From positions 1 through 34,106 of the IMG/VR virus record IMGVR_UViG_3300028393_000202: a stretch of DNA of 34,106 bases; one strand, given 5' to 3'. The DNA is from a virus. Positions 15,131-24,900 of this stretch are shown in pieces. Numbering within the stretch: the first letter of the stretch is position 1; each line of letters starts with the position of its first letter. A program made the position numbers and the translations under genes. The notes beneath the pieces are model-generated. The model saw nothing but the letters and a program-made list of their open reading frames with translations, made no database searches and was not told the origin of the DNA.

Positions 15131-16813
15131 TTATATGTTTCTTGCAATCTCTTTAAAATATCCCGAATATACTTCAGACCCACTAGTGGTTTCCCACACA
15201 TCGCCGTCTTCCACAACAAAAGGTGAATCTAACCCATCACTTAATTCTCCAATTGGCAACATTTCATCGTCTACCTGATTATATTGTTCCAGTTGCAGTT
15301 GTTTTCGAACATCATGGTTTACTATATCTTTGAACAGTCTGTTGGTTGTTAACCAAGCAAATAGAACCAAAGTCATTACCATATCATCATTTGCATCCTC
15401 ATCGGCCGCAAACGTAGTATTGTTTGCTACAAATGTAGTCAACTCTGATATGGTATCAAAATCGTTAATGAATAATTTGTCAGACTCAATTAATGTTTTA
15501 AGATTTGAACAACCAATTCTTTTTACCTGAGTAGACATTTTAACACCTAACTGAACACCTCTTGCAAATCCAGCAGATAGTTGTTGTGCTTTTTTGTTTC
15601 CTGTTTGAACTTTGAGTATATTTTCATACTCCATATCACTATGTAGAATATCTGCAATCTGAGGAGTGTTATTAATTTCTATTAACACATATGCATTATT
15701 ATATAATCTTGCTGCATTATAAATTACGGTAGGAAATAATACAGGTGATATTGATGAACTCTTGTATTTAGCAACCTGTTTATATGGTGTTGTAGATACA
15801 TCAAATATTGAAAAAGCAGATGCATCTAAACCACGACCTTCTGCAATATCAACAGTCATAACATAAAGATGATCTTTGATTGTTTCGTCTTTGTTACCTT
15901 TAATTGGTTGTTCATATACATCAAATAAATCTTTAGACCATATTGGATCAATATATGTCATCATCTGAAGTTTAGAACCAGAGATAAGAGTATTACTGGA
16001 ACCTAAGAATTCAGTCTCAAACTCTTGAGAAAATTGTCTCTGACTTGTATTTCTGATTGTTTCTTCTTTCCATGCCTCATCTCGACCGGGCACTTGTGAC
16101 CAATGAATTTCAAATGGTTTATATCCATTTTTATTATTAATTGCATCCATCCATAGTTTATAGAATAGATTCATACCATTTGGCGTAGAAACAATAATAA
16201 TCTTTGTTGTTTTACCAGATGAAATTACAGGGTAGACTGAGTTGAAGAATTCTGTAGCAATATTGCTAGGTACAAACGCAAATTCATCAAGGAATACTAG
16301 ATTAAATGATCCACCACGAACTGCTGAACTTGACGTTGATGATGCAATAATCTTTGATCCGTTTTCTAATTCTACATTACCTTTGTTCCATGTGACTACA
16401 CCTTGTTGCAACCACATAGGTAAGTTTTCATATGCTAAACAATATTTGGCAAGAATGTCTCTAGCAAGAGAACCTTTGTTAGCAAGAACGGCAATACTTT
16501 GAGAATCATTAAACAACGTCATCCAAAGCAGATAGGCAACTGATGTTGTTGTTTTACCAACTTGTCGAGGACATTTTGTTATGACAAAACGGTTCTCATT
16601 GAATGTTCTGATCATATCTTCTTGAAAGTCATACATTTGAAAAGGAATTAAACCTTGATCAACGTTGACGATCTTCATATATTTTTTGGCAAAATATACT
16701 ACGTCTTTAGAACATTTGATATATTCTTCGACTTGCTCTTGCGTAAAGTTAAGTTCGACACCTACTTTTTTTAAAAGTAAATTGTCACGGTAAGAATCTT
16801 TATTTGATATCAT
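15131..16813 (-). CDS. 17: Terminase large subunit gp17
   Basis: This is the DNA-packaging motor and headful nuclease, 560 residues (T4 gp17 610). Walker A is RQVGKTT within 83-89, Walker B LVFLDE at 172-177, and the coupling motif STPNG at 209-213. The RNase H-like nuclease carries D322 in MTVDIAEG, E379 in VLIEINN, and an Asp-rich segment ANDDMVMT near the C-terminus as the third metal ligand. Its ATG overlaps the end of the HAD-like gene by four bases. It works with gp16 and the gp20 portal, both encoded in this window. Confidence 0.98.
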   Translation of the reverse strand: MISNKDSYRDNLLLKKVGVELNFTQEQVEEYIKCSKDVVYFAKKYMKIVNVDQGLIPFQMYDFQEDMIRTFNENRFVITKCPRQVGKTTTSVAYLLWMTLFNDSQSIAVLANKGSLARDILAKYCLAYENLPMWLQQGVVTWNKGNVELENGSKIIASSTSSSAVRGGSFNLVFLDEFAFVPSNIATEFFNSVYPVISSGKTTKIIIVSTPNGMNLFYKLWMDAINNKNGYKPFEIHWSQVPGRDEAWKEETIRNTSQRQFSQEFETEFLGSSNTLISGSKLQMMTYIDPIWSKDLFDVYEQPIKGNKDETIKDHLYVMTVDIAEGRGLDASAFSIFDVSTTPYKQVAKYKSSSISPVLFPTVIYNAARLYNNAYVLIEINNTPQIADILHSDMEYENILKVQTGNKKAQQLSAGFARGVQLGVKMSTQVKRIGCSNLKTLIESDKLFINDFDTISELTTFVANNTTFAADEDANDDMVMTLVLFAWLTTNRLFKDIVNHDVRKQLQLEQYNQVDDEMLPIGELSDGLDSPFVVEDGDVWETTSGSEVYSGYFKEIARNI

Positions 16814-17451
16814 GCTTTAGATGTAGTTATCTTCACTTTGCCTGTATCTGCATCATGGTGTACATGATGAGCATTAAATTCCACATCTGGATGATCTTTT
16901 TTTAACTCTTTAAATTTCTTTAAATTATCATGCGAGTCATCATACAAATGAACTTTTTTATATCCATGTTTCTTTACTAAATCACCAATAACCTTGTGCT
17001 TTGCTTCTGCTGGTGATGATGCACCTACATTACCTGCTCTACGAACATGCACTTGATGTGTATCAATACCATGATGTTTTAATGTTTTCATAAAACCATG
17101 TTTATCATCCATATCTGCACGGGCAGTAACAATCTCAACATTTTTATTATTCTTGTGTATTGCTCTCAACTTATTAATCATCTTGTGAATTGGATGAGCA
17201 GACTTCTGAAACACTTTGTGTGATCTAAAATCACTGTAGTCATAATGATGACCTGGTTCTAATTTATGGCTATTGTATTCTGTATTGGTTAACGACTTTA
17301 CTCTTTTACCACTTTTATCATTGACATGTACTTTGAGTTTTGAATGGTCATGATGAAACAGCACTTCATCCATATCAAACGCATGAAGTGTTTTTGATTT
17401 TGGATCTTTACGTTCTTGCTGTTCTTCTCTTAAATGTCTAAATGATTTCAT
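16810..17451 (-). CDS. HAD-superfamily phosphatase-like protein between genes 16 and 17
   Basis: This 213-residue protein carries all HAD motifs: motif I FDMDEV with D26 and D28, motif II T109 in EIVTAR, a Lys candidate for motif III near 153, and motif IV DDSHD at 171-175. A phosphatase or phosphotransferase activity is therefore likely, acting on an unknown substrate; HAD domains in phages often process nucleic-acid 3' phosphates, but nothing here fixes that. The protein is remarkably rich in His and Lys (for example KHHGIDTHQVHVRR), so it may bind nucleic acid or metal. It overlaps gene 16 and gene 17 by four bases each, making it an integral member of the terminase operon, a place T4 has no gene. 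Confidence 0.82.
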   Translation of the reverse strand: MKSFRHLREEQQERKDPKSKTLHAFDMDEVLFHHDHSKLKVHVNDKSGKRVKSLTNTEYNSHKLEPGHHYDYSDFRSHKVFQKSAHPIHKMINKLRAIHKNNKNVEIVTARADMDDKHGFMKTLKHHGIDTHQVHVRRAGNVGASSPAEAKHKVIGDLVKKHGYKKVHLYDDSHDNLKKFKELKKDHPDVEFNAHHVHHDADTGKVKITTSKA

Positions 17452-17870
17452 TCAGATTTACCTTTTAGTAACTTATTTAATTCTGATGTACTACCAACAA
17501 AAATTGCTTTATCTATTGTTGTGCTGGTACCATCTTTTTTATTTGATTTATCCATTTCACGCATTTGTTTCTGTATATTCAACAACTCTTTATTGGCATC
17601 AACCATGTTTTTCATGATAGTACCATATACTTCAAATGCTCTAGGATGTTGTCCTGCTTTTGCAATATTCAATATTTCTTCTAATGCATCTTTTCCTTGA
17701 TCAATAATATCTTGCAGATTATCCTTTGACTGCTCATAGGCATCATTTAAATCTTGTTTCAAATCAGGATCAAACTCTACCGGTACTGATGATTTCTTTT
17801 CAACCGGTAGAGTTTCTTCTTTGGGTATCACATCAAATATTTTTTCCATATTCTTATCAAACGTATTCAT
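17448..17870 (-). CDS. 16: Terminase small subunit gp16
   Basis: This 140-residue protein (T4 gp16 164) recognises DNA and stimulates the gp17 motor, assembling as a ring. The central helical pair of the family is clear: DLNDAYEQSKDNLQDIIDQG, then ALEEILNIAKAGQHPRAFEV and NMVDANKELLNIQKQM. The N- and C-terminal tails are polar and probably flexible. It overlaps the next gene by four bases. It is preceded by two small extra genes instead of directly by gene 15. Confidence 0.93.
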   Translation of the reverse strand: MNTFDKNMEKIFDVIPKEETLPVEKKSSVPVEFDPDLKQDLNDAYEQSKDNLQDIIDQGKDALEEILNIAKAGQHPRAFEVYGTIMKNMVDANKELLNIQKQMREMDKSNKKDGTSTTIDKAIFVGSTSELNKLLKGKSE

Positions 17871-17884
17871 AGGGTTTTATTTTT

Positions 17885-18403
17885 TTACCACCAACTACCA
17901 GGATGAGTAATCAATGGAGAATCTAAAGTAAAGGTAACAGGGAAAGCCAAAATACCATTTGCATTTACAATAGAGGACATTGGGCTTGTATCAACTGTAT
18001 AATTTGGACTTGCTGCAAGATTCGCTGGCGCAATAATAAAATTACTACCATCTAAACCTAATATTACTTTGGTAATATTTGTACCACCACTTCCAGTAAC
18101 GGTAAAATTATAACCAAGAGTTCCATTATTTACTAACGCATTTGTGAAAAAATATGCTTGAATTTCTGCTAATTTTGGAGCAGAAAAACTACTTAATGCT
18201 ATTGTATATTGAGCAGTATCCGTAGCATGTGTTCCGTCACTTAACATTCCAATAGATTGACCAAAATCTATAATACCTGGACCAACATATGCTGCAAAAG
18301 GAAAGTCTGTATCTAATATTGTAAATGATGCGCCAACAGCTGGTGCTGGGTCAGTTATTTTTAATCCACCATTAATTCTTAATCCGCCTGCTATTCTTGT
18401 CAT
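17885..18403 (-). CDS. Unrecognised small beta-rich protein with GGL leader
   Basis: This 172-residue protein is unknown to me. The first 18 residues, MTRIAGGLRINGGLKITD, match the leader of the neighbouring 137-residue protein (MT.I.GGL.I.GGL.IT), so the two share a short N-terminal tag. The rest is hydrophobic beta-like and Gly/Asn/Ser/Thr-rich, with no Cys and a terminal SWW. It lacks the C-terminal domain of its neighbour. Position between genes 15 and 16 suggests a virion accessory piece on the neck or tail, which is inference. It is translated 15 bases before gene 16. Confidence 0.8.
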   Translation of the reverse strand: MTRIAGGLRINGGLKITDPAPAVGASFTILDTDFPFAAYVGPGIIDFGQSIGMLSDGTHATDTAQYTIALSSFSAPKLAEIQAYFFTNALVNNGTLGYNFTVTGSGGTNITKVILGLDGSNFIIAPANLAASPNYTVDTSPMSSIVNANGILAFPVTFTLDSPLITHPGSWW

Positions 18404-18414
18404 TTTATTTTCCT

Positions 18415-18828
18415 TTACGGTACTGCTGGATAGTTAGTTGATTTAGCATAACTAGCAAAGATTTTTGCACCAGTAAAATCGTCTGACCAATGTGATTCCC
18501 ATGGCCAATTTCCACCAGTTCCTGCTGAAATTATTCCTCGATATACGTTTGTATATAACCAGTTTGCACCATCCCAATATACACGTTCATCACCATATAT
18601 GTAGTCTGTTTTACCATTAGTTATAGTTGCTGGTGCCATTTTTCTCCAACTTTGACCACCTGAAAATCCACTTGGTGGATATCCTAGCGTATTATACAAT
18701 GGGCCGTCCATTAGGACCCATGCAGTTGCGTTAGGCTCGAATTGATTAGCTTTATTATCGCTACCTATTCCTGGTTTGGTAATTCTTAATCCGCCGGTTA
18801 TTATCAAACCACCTGTTATTGTTGTCAT
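18415..18828 (-). CDS. Free-standing copy of the gp15 C-terminal domain
   Basis: This 137-residue protein has two parts. The leader MTTITGGLIITGGLRITKPG is shared with the 172-aa protein that follows it. Residues 26-137 are a clear paralogue of gp15 residues 345-457 next door: both have EPN(S/A)(S/T)AWVL(I/M)DGP, a SWRKMAP block, YW(N/D)G(S/A)NW, WPWE and the identical ending KSTNYPAVP. The Trp/Tyr-rich surface suggests a ligand-binding or decoration domain, perhaps for sugars; I cannot prove that. It lies 15 bases after gp15, so it probably arose by duplication of the 3' end of that gene with a new leader added. Confidence 0.88.
   Translation of the reverse strand: MTTITGGLIITGGLRITKPGIGSDNKANQFEPNATAWVLMDGPLYNTLGYPPSGFSGGQSWRKMAPATITNGKTDYIYGDERVYWDGANWLYTNVYRGIISAGTGGNWPWESHWSDDFTGAKIFASYAKSTNYPAVP
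18418..18753 (-). repeat. Duplicated domain, copy 2 (in the 137-aa gene)
   Basis: Encodes the Trp-rich domain also found at 18846-19184. The 3' ends are close at DNA level: the 17 bases ggatagttagttgattt (plus strand) occur in both copies near 18430 and 18852. Confidence 0.85.
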
Positions 18829-18842
18829 TTCTTTTTCTTTCT

Positions 18843-20216
18843 TTACGGCACTGCCGGATAGTTAGTTGATTTGTTATAACTGCCTATAATTTTTGCTGCC
18901 TTATAATCATCTGTCCATGTTGCTTCCCACGGCCACTGTCCATTTATACCAGTTGCCACTATGCCTCTAAGGTCGCTTTCATATACCCAATTAGATCCAT
19001 TCCAGTATATATGATCTGTACCATAATTATATGTCATTTTATTAAATGCATTAACTCCTGCAGGTGCCATTTTGCGCCAACTATAACCATCAATAAATCC
19101 TGATGTTGGATCTCCAGTTACATTATAATAAGGACCATCAATCAACACCCATGCACTTGAATTAGGTTCAGCAGCATTAGCAGGATTGTCATCACCTAAA
19201 TGCAGAACAGGTGGAACAGTAGGTGTTATGTTTGGAATTTCTTGTATTGTTGTTGTGTAAGTATATGGATCATTAACATTTGCAGTAAATGGATTAGGTC
19301 TAACAGTAATTTTTGCTTCTTCTATTGGTTGAAGTACATATGATCCAAATGTTCTTGTTGTTCCTGTGTTTTTTCCAATAATTGGATGACTAACCATAAA
19401 GTTGCCATGCAAATTTTTCAGTATGAGTTTATTTGTATCTGGATTCCAACTAATAACTATTGCTGTGGCCGATGATATATCACCTGATGCACCTTGATAG
19501 ACATGCTCACCCTCTTGATAGTTACCTACTCCTGTATCCATGTGTGCAACTAATGAATATACTCCTTGATTTGAATCATCAAGAATATTCGTAATCACTG
19601 TTTTAATAATTTTACCTATTTCTGAATGTGGACCATACAAGAATCCTTTAACAGTAAAACTTAATGTCCAAACAATAATTCTTACTTTTGATGTCATATC
19701 TCCTTCGTACTGAACATCTTGAGATATATCATTTAATATAATAGGTACTTCTTTTGTGACTCCCATTTCAGGAATTAAATTTAATTTTATTGTGTAATCT
19801 GGAGTAAAATATGGAGCAATTCGTTCTACAATTTGCGTACCATCTTCTGTATTTCTTACATAAACATATAACTGAAAATCAAAATCATACGGCACAGGAT
19901 TGTACTGTGCAATTGTTTGACCATTTAAATTTGAGAAATTTTTAAAGTTTGTTGTTTGTTTTCTTGATGCATCATATTTCATACCTGTCATTTCAAATGA
20001 CATTGTTGGTAATGTAATCTGTACTTTTTTGTACAAATCAGGATCACCTTGCAGTCTTAATAGGTAATTTTCTTTACCAGCATATGCGATAGGAACAAGG
20101 AATCGTTCTGCTTCTGTTCCATCACTTTCAAACCTAGCAATTTGAATCTGGTTAAATAAATTACCAAATCCAATAACTAGTTTTCGTATGATTGCGTTAT
20201 ATTGAATTGCTGCCAT
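18843..20216 (-). CDS. 15: Tail terminator/sheath-stabilising protein gp15 with two added domains
   Basis: Residues 1-212 match gp15 of T4 (272 residues), which caps the tail tube and joins tail to neck: RKLVIGFGNLFNQIQI, ITLPTMSFEMTGM, the YDFDFQLYVYVRN strand and DVQYEGDMTSKVRIIVWTL. Residues 219-298 form an extra beta module (EHVYQGASG, ATAIVISW, IIGKNTG) that also occurs at the end of gp14. After a linker, residues 345-457 form a Trp/Tyr-rich domain also present as a separate gene just downstream. The whole is 457 residues, about 185 longer than T4 gp15. The gp15 core is intact, so the additions should hang outside the neck. Its start overlaps the gp14 stop by one base. Confidence 0.92.
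   Translation of the reverse strand: MAAIQYNAIIRKLVIGFGNLFNQIQIARFESDGTEAERFLVPIAYAGKENYLLRLQGDPDLYKKVQITLPTMSFEMTGMKYDASRKQTTNFKNFSNLNGQTIAQYNPVPYDFDFQLYVYVRNTEDGTQIVERIAPYFTPDYTIKLNLIPEMGVTKEVPIILNDISQDVQYEGDMTSKVRIIVWTLSFTVKGFLYGPHSEIGKIIKTVITNILDDSNQGVYSLVAHMDTGVGNYQEGEHVYQGASGDISSATAIVISWNPDTNKLILKNLHGNFMVSHPIIGKNTGTTRTFGSYVLQPIEEAKITVRPNPFTANVNDPYTYTTTIQEIPNITPTVPPVLHLGDDNPANAAEPNSSAWVLIDGPYYNVTGDPTSGFIDGYSWRKMAPAGVNAFNKMTYNYGTDHIYWNGSNWVYESDLRGIVATGINGQWPWEATWTDDYKAAKIIGSYNKSTNYPAVP
18846..19184 (-). repeat. Duplicated domain, copy 1 (C-terminus of gp15)
   Basis: Encodes gp15 residues 345-457, paralogous to the 137-aa protein; more than half the residues match by eye, with one short indel. 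Confidence 0.85.
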
Positions 20217-21112
20217 TACACATGACTTCCAAATGGATTTGATTCACTAAAATTGACAACAGTATTTGCTTCATTTTGAATAACTTTATTATCATATACT
20301 TCACGATATTGTTGATCTAATATTGGATCATAATTGACTAATCTATAATGTGCTTTTGTGGTGTCACCGATAATATCAAACCCGTTAGTGAATTCTCCAA
20401 AAATATTTGATACTTGCAATATTCCGGTATTATCAAATTCTTGTGATATTGTCCACGAAGTCACAACTGCTCTCGATGTGGCATTAGCAACATCAGTTCC
20501 TTGATATACCACTTCTCTAAACAAGTAATCACCGTAACCTGAAGATACATCCATTAAGAATGTCAATGTGTATGCATCGCCAGCAACAACGTCAATATCT
20601 GGTATACCAGTATCGATGAGTTCTTGTGAATATTTGAAGTTCTCTAATGATAATTCATAGAAATATGGATTTTTTCTTCCTAATATGAAGTTATCTTTGT
20701 TTGCGTTTACAAATTTAATTTCAAACAAATCACCTTGACCGCCACTAAATGGAATGTATATTAAATCACCTTCTCTTGGTCGTTCATACAAACCTTGTGG
20801 TAACATTTGAGAGAATGTTCTTTTTGACAAAATAACATTGCTGACGTTTCTAATCTCTAAACCAAATTTAGAAAAAAACTCTTGTTCACCTAAGTCGCCA
20901 GTTGGATTAGACAAGTATAACTCTAATGGCCATGCATTTTTGAATTTCTTTAATGGGTCATCACCAAACAACAAATCTCTTGCTGCTTCATTTTCCAATG
21001 GAATATAGTACCCATCAAATCCATATTGTTTAATGGACTCAACCATCAAATCTTCAATAAGATTTTGCTCTGGTCTATTCTTATAGAAATTAAAATAGGT
21101 ACTTGTTGGCAT
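20216..21112 (-). CDS. 14: Neck protein gp14
   Basis: This protein of 298 residues (T4 gp14 256) is a head-completion/neck component that connects to gp13 and the tail. The N-terminal 170 residues carry the family signature: MPTSTYFNFYKNRPEQNLIE, EDLMVESIKQYGFDGYYIP, FGDDPLKKFKNAWPLE and EGDLIYIPFSGG. Residues 181-263 form a beta module with REVVYQG, A-V-V-T-SW and FDIIGD that recurs in gp15. The gp14 end is thus longer than in T4. It starts one base after gene 13 and overlaps gene 15 by one base, so neck genes are strictly coupled. Confidence 0.93.
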   Translation of the reverse strand: MPTSTYFNFYKNRPEQNLIEDLMVESIKQYGFDGYYIPLENEAARDLLFGDDPLKKFKNAWPLELYLSNPTGDLGEQEFFSKFGLEIRNVSNVILSKRTFSQMLPQGLYERPREGDLIYIPFSGGQGDLFEIKFVNANKDNFILGRKNPYFYELSLENFKYSQELIDTGIPDIDVVAGDAYTLTFLMDVSSGYGDYLFREVVYQGTDVANATSRAVVTSWTISQEFDNTGILQVSNIFGEFTNGFDIIGDTTKAHYRLVNYDPILDQQYREVYDNKVIQNEANTVVNFSESNPFGSHV

Positions 21113-21113
21113 A

Positions 21114-21893
21114 TTAATTCAAATAAAAATCAACAGGAATTTCATACTTACTTTGCATTTCTTCTTCTAAGTCTTTAATTTCTGCCTCTGCTTCATCAAA
21201 GATTTTTTGACCATTCAATACGACACCACCTGGCAATTGAATGTCACCAAACTTTTTAAGATTGCTTCCCCACTGTGATTTGATTTTTGATGTTGCGTAT
21301 TCTTTTAACCAACGATCATTCCATACATTATTATATTGTTCTGGATCAACAATAGCAAAACATTCTAAAATGGCAACAGTACCTAATGGTGCAGCAGCAC
21401 TTCCCCAATTCCAATCTACGAATAATTTTCTCTGATGTCTTGAATATCGAATAGGAACCTCACCAGTGAACATGATTTCTAATGAACGCAAGTGTTGCTG
21501 TGTCATTGTATAATTGATGTATGACGCAGATGTGAAGTCGTACAACTCATTTAAACGTAATTGATATCTCAAGTCAAACATATTAACAGTTGCTTGAGAA
21601 TCTCTGATAGGGAATATTCGAGTGACACCAATAATCTCAATTTGATTGTTACCAGTGTCAATAGTTACGGCAGGATCGAGATTGATATACCGATTGTCTA
21701 AATCTGTTTGATCTAGTCTTTTGATGTAGTATACTTTTTGAGTGCCATCAAAATGATAGTCTTGATAGAACTGTAAAGAATCATCTACACGATCTTCAAC
21801 TTGGTCATCATCAACGTTGATGTCGATAACAGGAAAACCTAATCTTCTTAGGCAGTATTCCTTAAATGATTGTCTATTTGTAATTGCCGGCAT
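21114..21893 (-). CDS. 13: Neck protein gp13
   Basis: This 259-residue protein (T4 gp13 309) seals the filled head at the portal. Family features: the N-terminal SFKEYCLRRLGFPVIDINV, the acidic DDQVEDRVDDSLQFYQDYH with repeated Asp, and the conserved C-terminal region WNDRWLKEYATSKIKSQWG followed by KKFGDIQLPGGVVLNG. It is first in the neck/packaging operon, behind a CATAAATA late motif and a strong AGGAGAA ribosome site. It follows the giant fibre gene by 30 bases. Confidence 0.95.
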   Translation of the reverse strand: MPAITNRQSFKEYCLRRLGFPVIDINVDDDQVEDRVDDSLQFYQDYHFDGTQKVYYIKRLDQTDLDNRYINLDPAVTIDTGNNQIEIIGVTRIFPIRDSQATVNMFDLRYQLRLNELYDFTSASYINYTMTQQHLRSLEIMFTGEVPIRYSRHQRKLFVDWNWGSAAAPLGTVAILECFAIVDPEQYNNVWNDRWLKEYATSKIKSQWGSNLKKFGDIQLPGGVVLNGQKIFDEAEAEIKDLEEEMQSKYEIPVDFYLN

Positions 21894-21913
21894 AACATTC
21901 TCCTATGATGGTA

Positions 21914-21921
21914 TATTTATG
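21914..21921 (-). promoter_or_regulatory. Late promoter (CATAAATA) for genes 13-17
   Basis: CATAAATA on the minus strand, 21 bases before the gp13 start in the 30-base gap after the 2000-aa fibre gene. It would drive the long 13-14-15-137aa-172aa-16-HAD-17 transcript. Confidence 0.7.
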
Positions 21922-21923
21922 CC

Positions 21924-24900
21924 TTACTTGATTTTTTGTTTTAACTCATCAAGTTGATCTTGTAGATTTTCGTTTTCTTGTTTTAATTCTTTGATTGCTG
22001 CAAATGCCAAAGCAACTAATTTTTCATAGTCAACAGCAAGAAGTTTATCTCCTCTTTCACGAACTGCTAATGGAAATACTTCTAAAACATCTTGAGCAAT
22101 AACACCAAAATCTTCTTTTCTTACAAAATATCCATCTGCACCACCTTTAGAGTCAATATAGTCATCTGTCCATTCAAACGTCTTACCTCCAATTTTTTCC
22201 ACGGCATCGAGAGCATTCTGTATATTTTGAATATTTTGTTTTAGTGATATATCTGATGAATAATAAGCAGTAATATTATTAACTGCTCTAATTTCACCAC
22301 TAACTCCTGATGCAGCAGTTCCAACACCAAATGATCCCACTTGATATGATGTTGACGTACCCAATGCACTCAGACCTGAACCTGATCCAGTAAATGAGGT
22401 AGCACTCAATGTTCCAGTAGATGGAACATAAGTTAATTTGGTACTTGATGTATTTGCTACAGTAAGAGCACCAGTTGTCACGATTCCCAATAATGGATAA
22501 TGTGCTGTTGCAGTAGTTGTATCATCGGTAATGCTAACTAAATTTGAGGTAACAACCGAATTTACATAAGCATTTGTAGATGCGGCATTAGCAGTAATTC
22601 TAGTATTGATTACTGAGTTTGCGGATGTAGCGTTTGCTGTAACAATAGCATTCACATAGGCATTTGTAGATGCAGCATTTGCTGTAATTAAACTAAAAAC
22701 ATAAGTATTGGTGCTTGCCGCATTTGCTGTAATATATCCATTAATTGTAGCAACGTTAGCAGTAATTACAGAATTCACATAAGCATTTGTAGATGCAGCA
22801 TTTGCTGTAATTAACGAATATGTTGTTGTATCTGATAGTGGAGTAAAACCTAAAGCAGTAGTTACGTTTGCACTTGATAGTGTGACTGCACCAGTCATTC
22901 CATTAAATGATGTTACAGGTGTTTGATTGCTAATTGTTGTTATTCTACCATAAGAATCAACTTGCAATGATGGGTACGAATATGTTCCTGCCGCCAATCC
23001 TGAAATGGCCGCAAGATCCATTGTTATTGTACCTGTAGTGGCACTTTGAGTCAATCTGGTAGTATTGTTTACTGTTATTGATGCAACATTTCCTTGAGAT
23101 GTATAATAAAGTCCAACGGTGTTTGCAGTATATGTTGTAACCTCAATTACATCACCAGACTGTGGCGCAGTAGTAAATGTTATTGTAGAACCAGACAAAC
23201 TATACTGATCTTTATTCTGATATGCACCATTAATGTACAACTGTGTTAGATTTTTTGTTGTTGGTGTTACACTTAATGTGACTGTTGATCCACCACTTGA
23301 TGTAAATGTATCAAGTGAAGAAATAATTACATTATTTGCTTTATCAAATGCTGCTTGTGCCGTCAGATTAGCACTATTTGCTTTTGTAAATGCACTATTA
23401 GCATACGATGCCGTAATGGTAATATCTGTAGCACCAGTATTTGCTTTAGTGTATGCGGCATTGGCATGTGCATAGATATCAAATCCATTTACTGTTGCAG
23501 AGTATGCATTCAAGTTAGCATACAACGTTGCCGTGTTTGCAGCAGTTGCAGAACCTGCAGGCAATGTATTACCTGATGGGTCTTGTGTTAATCCTCTAAA
23601 CAACAAGAAATTATTTGTCCCTGCCTGTCTTACTAAACCATGGTATGTTACTGTTGTTCCTGTATTCGCAACACCATAAAAACCAATATCTAATGAATCA
23701 CTAACTATATTATTAGATGCGAGTTTAATCAGCGAATCTACAGTAGAAACAGTTGTTGTATTGACTGTGGTAGTTGTACCATTAATTACTAAGTTACCAG
23801 TAATACTAACATCACCGGAAATAAGTCCACCACTCTTAGAATAGAATGTGTTGTTTGCATATGCTGATGTACCATTGGCAGCAGTATATGCCGAGTTAGC
23901 ATACGAACCAGCAATCGTTATATTGGTTGCATTCGTATTAGCACTAGTGTATGCTGAATTAGAATATGACTGTGCTAAGTTTGCTGCGGTATAAGCACTG
24001 TTAGCATATGATGCCGTAATAGTATTATTGTTAGCACCCGTGTTTGCTTTAGTATAAGCAGAATTGGCATAAGAAGCAACAATAGTGATATCAATTGCAT
24101 TGGTATTCGCAGATGTATATGCGGAGTTGGCATACGATTGTGCTAAATTGGCTGCCGTGTATGCAGAGTTTGCATAAGTACCAGAACCAGTATTTGCTTT
24201 ATCGAATGCTGCCTGTGCAGTATTATTTCCTGTATTTGCTTGTGTATATGCACTATTTGCGTATGAAGCAGTTATTGTTATATTGGTATTCTGTGTAGTA
24301 TTAACTCCAACGGCACCGTTTGCAGTATCAAATGCTGCTTGTGCTGTTAGATTAGCACTGTTCGCCTGTGTGTATGCAGAGTTAGCATAAGATGCTGCAA
24401 TAGTAATATTAGTATTTTGTGTAGTATTAACTCCAACGGCACCATTAGCAGTTGTATACGCACTATTTGCATATGATGCTGCTATAGTGATATCAGTTGC
24501 ATTTGTATTTGATTTTGTATATGCAGAGTTGGCATAAGAAGCAACAATAGTGATATCTGTTGCATTAGTATTTGACTTATCAAATGCAGATTGCGCTCTT
24601 GTATTTCCTGTATTTGCTTGAGCATACGCAGAGTTAGCATAAGAAGCAACAATAGTAACATTTGTTGCGTTGGTGTTTGATTTATCAAACGATGATTGTG
24701 CAGTTAAGTTGGCACTGTTCGCCTGTGTATATGCCGAGTTCGCATATGATGCAGTAATAGTAATATCAGTGGCATTAGTGTTCGACTTTGTAAATGCACT
24801 ATTTGAATACGATTGTGCTAAATTGGCCGCAGTATAAGCACTATTGGCATATGATGCTACGATTACAATATCTGTTGCATCAGTATTTGCTTTAGTATAT

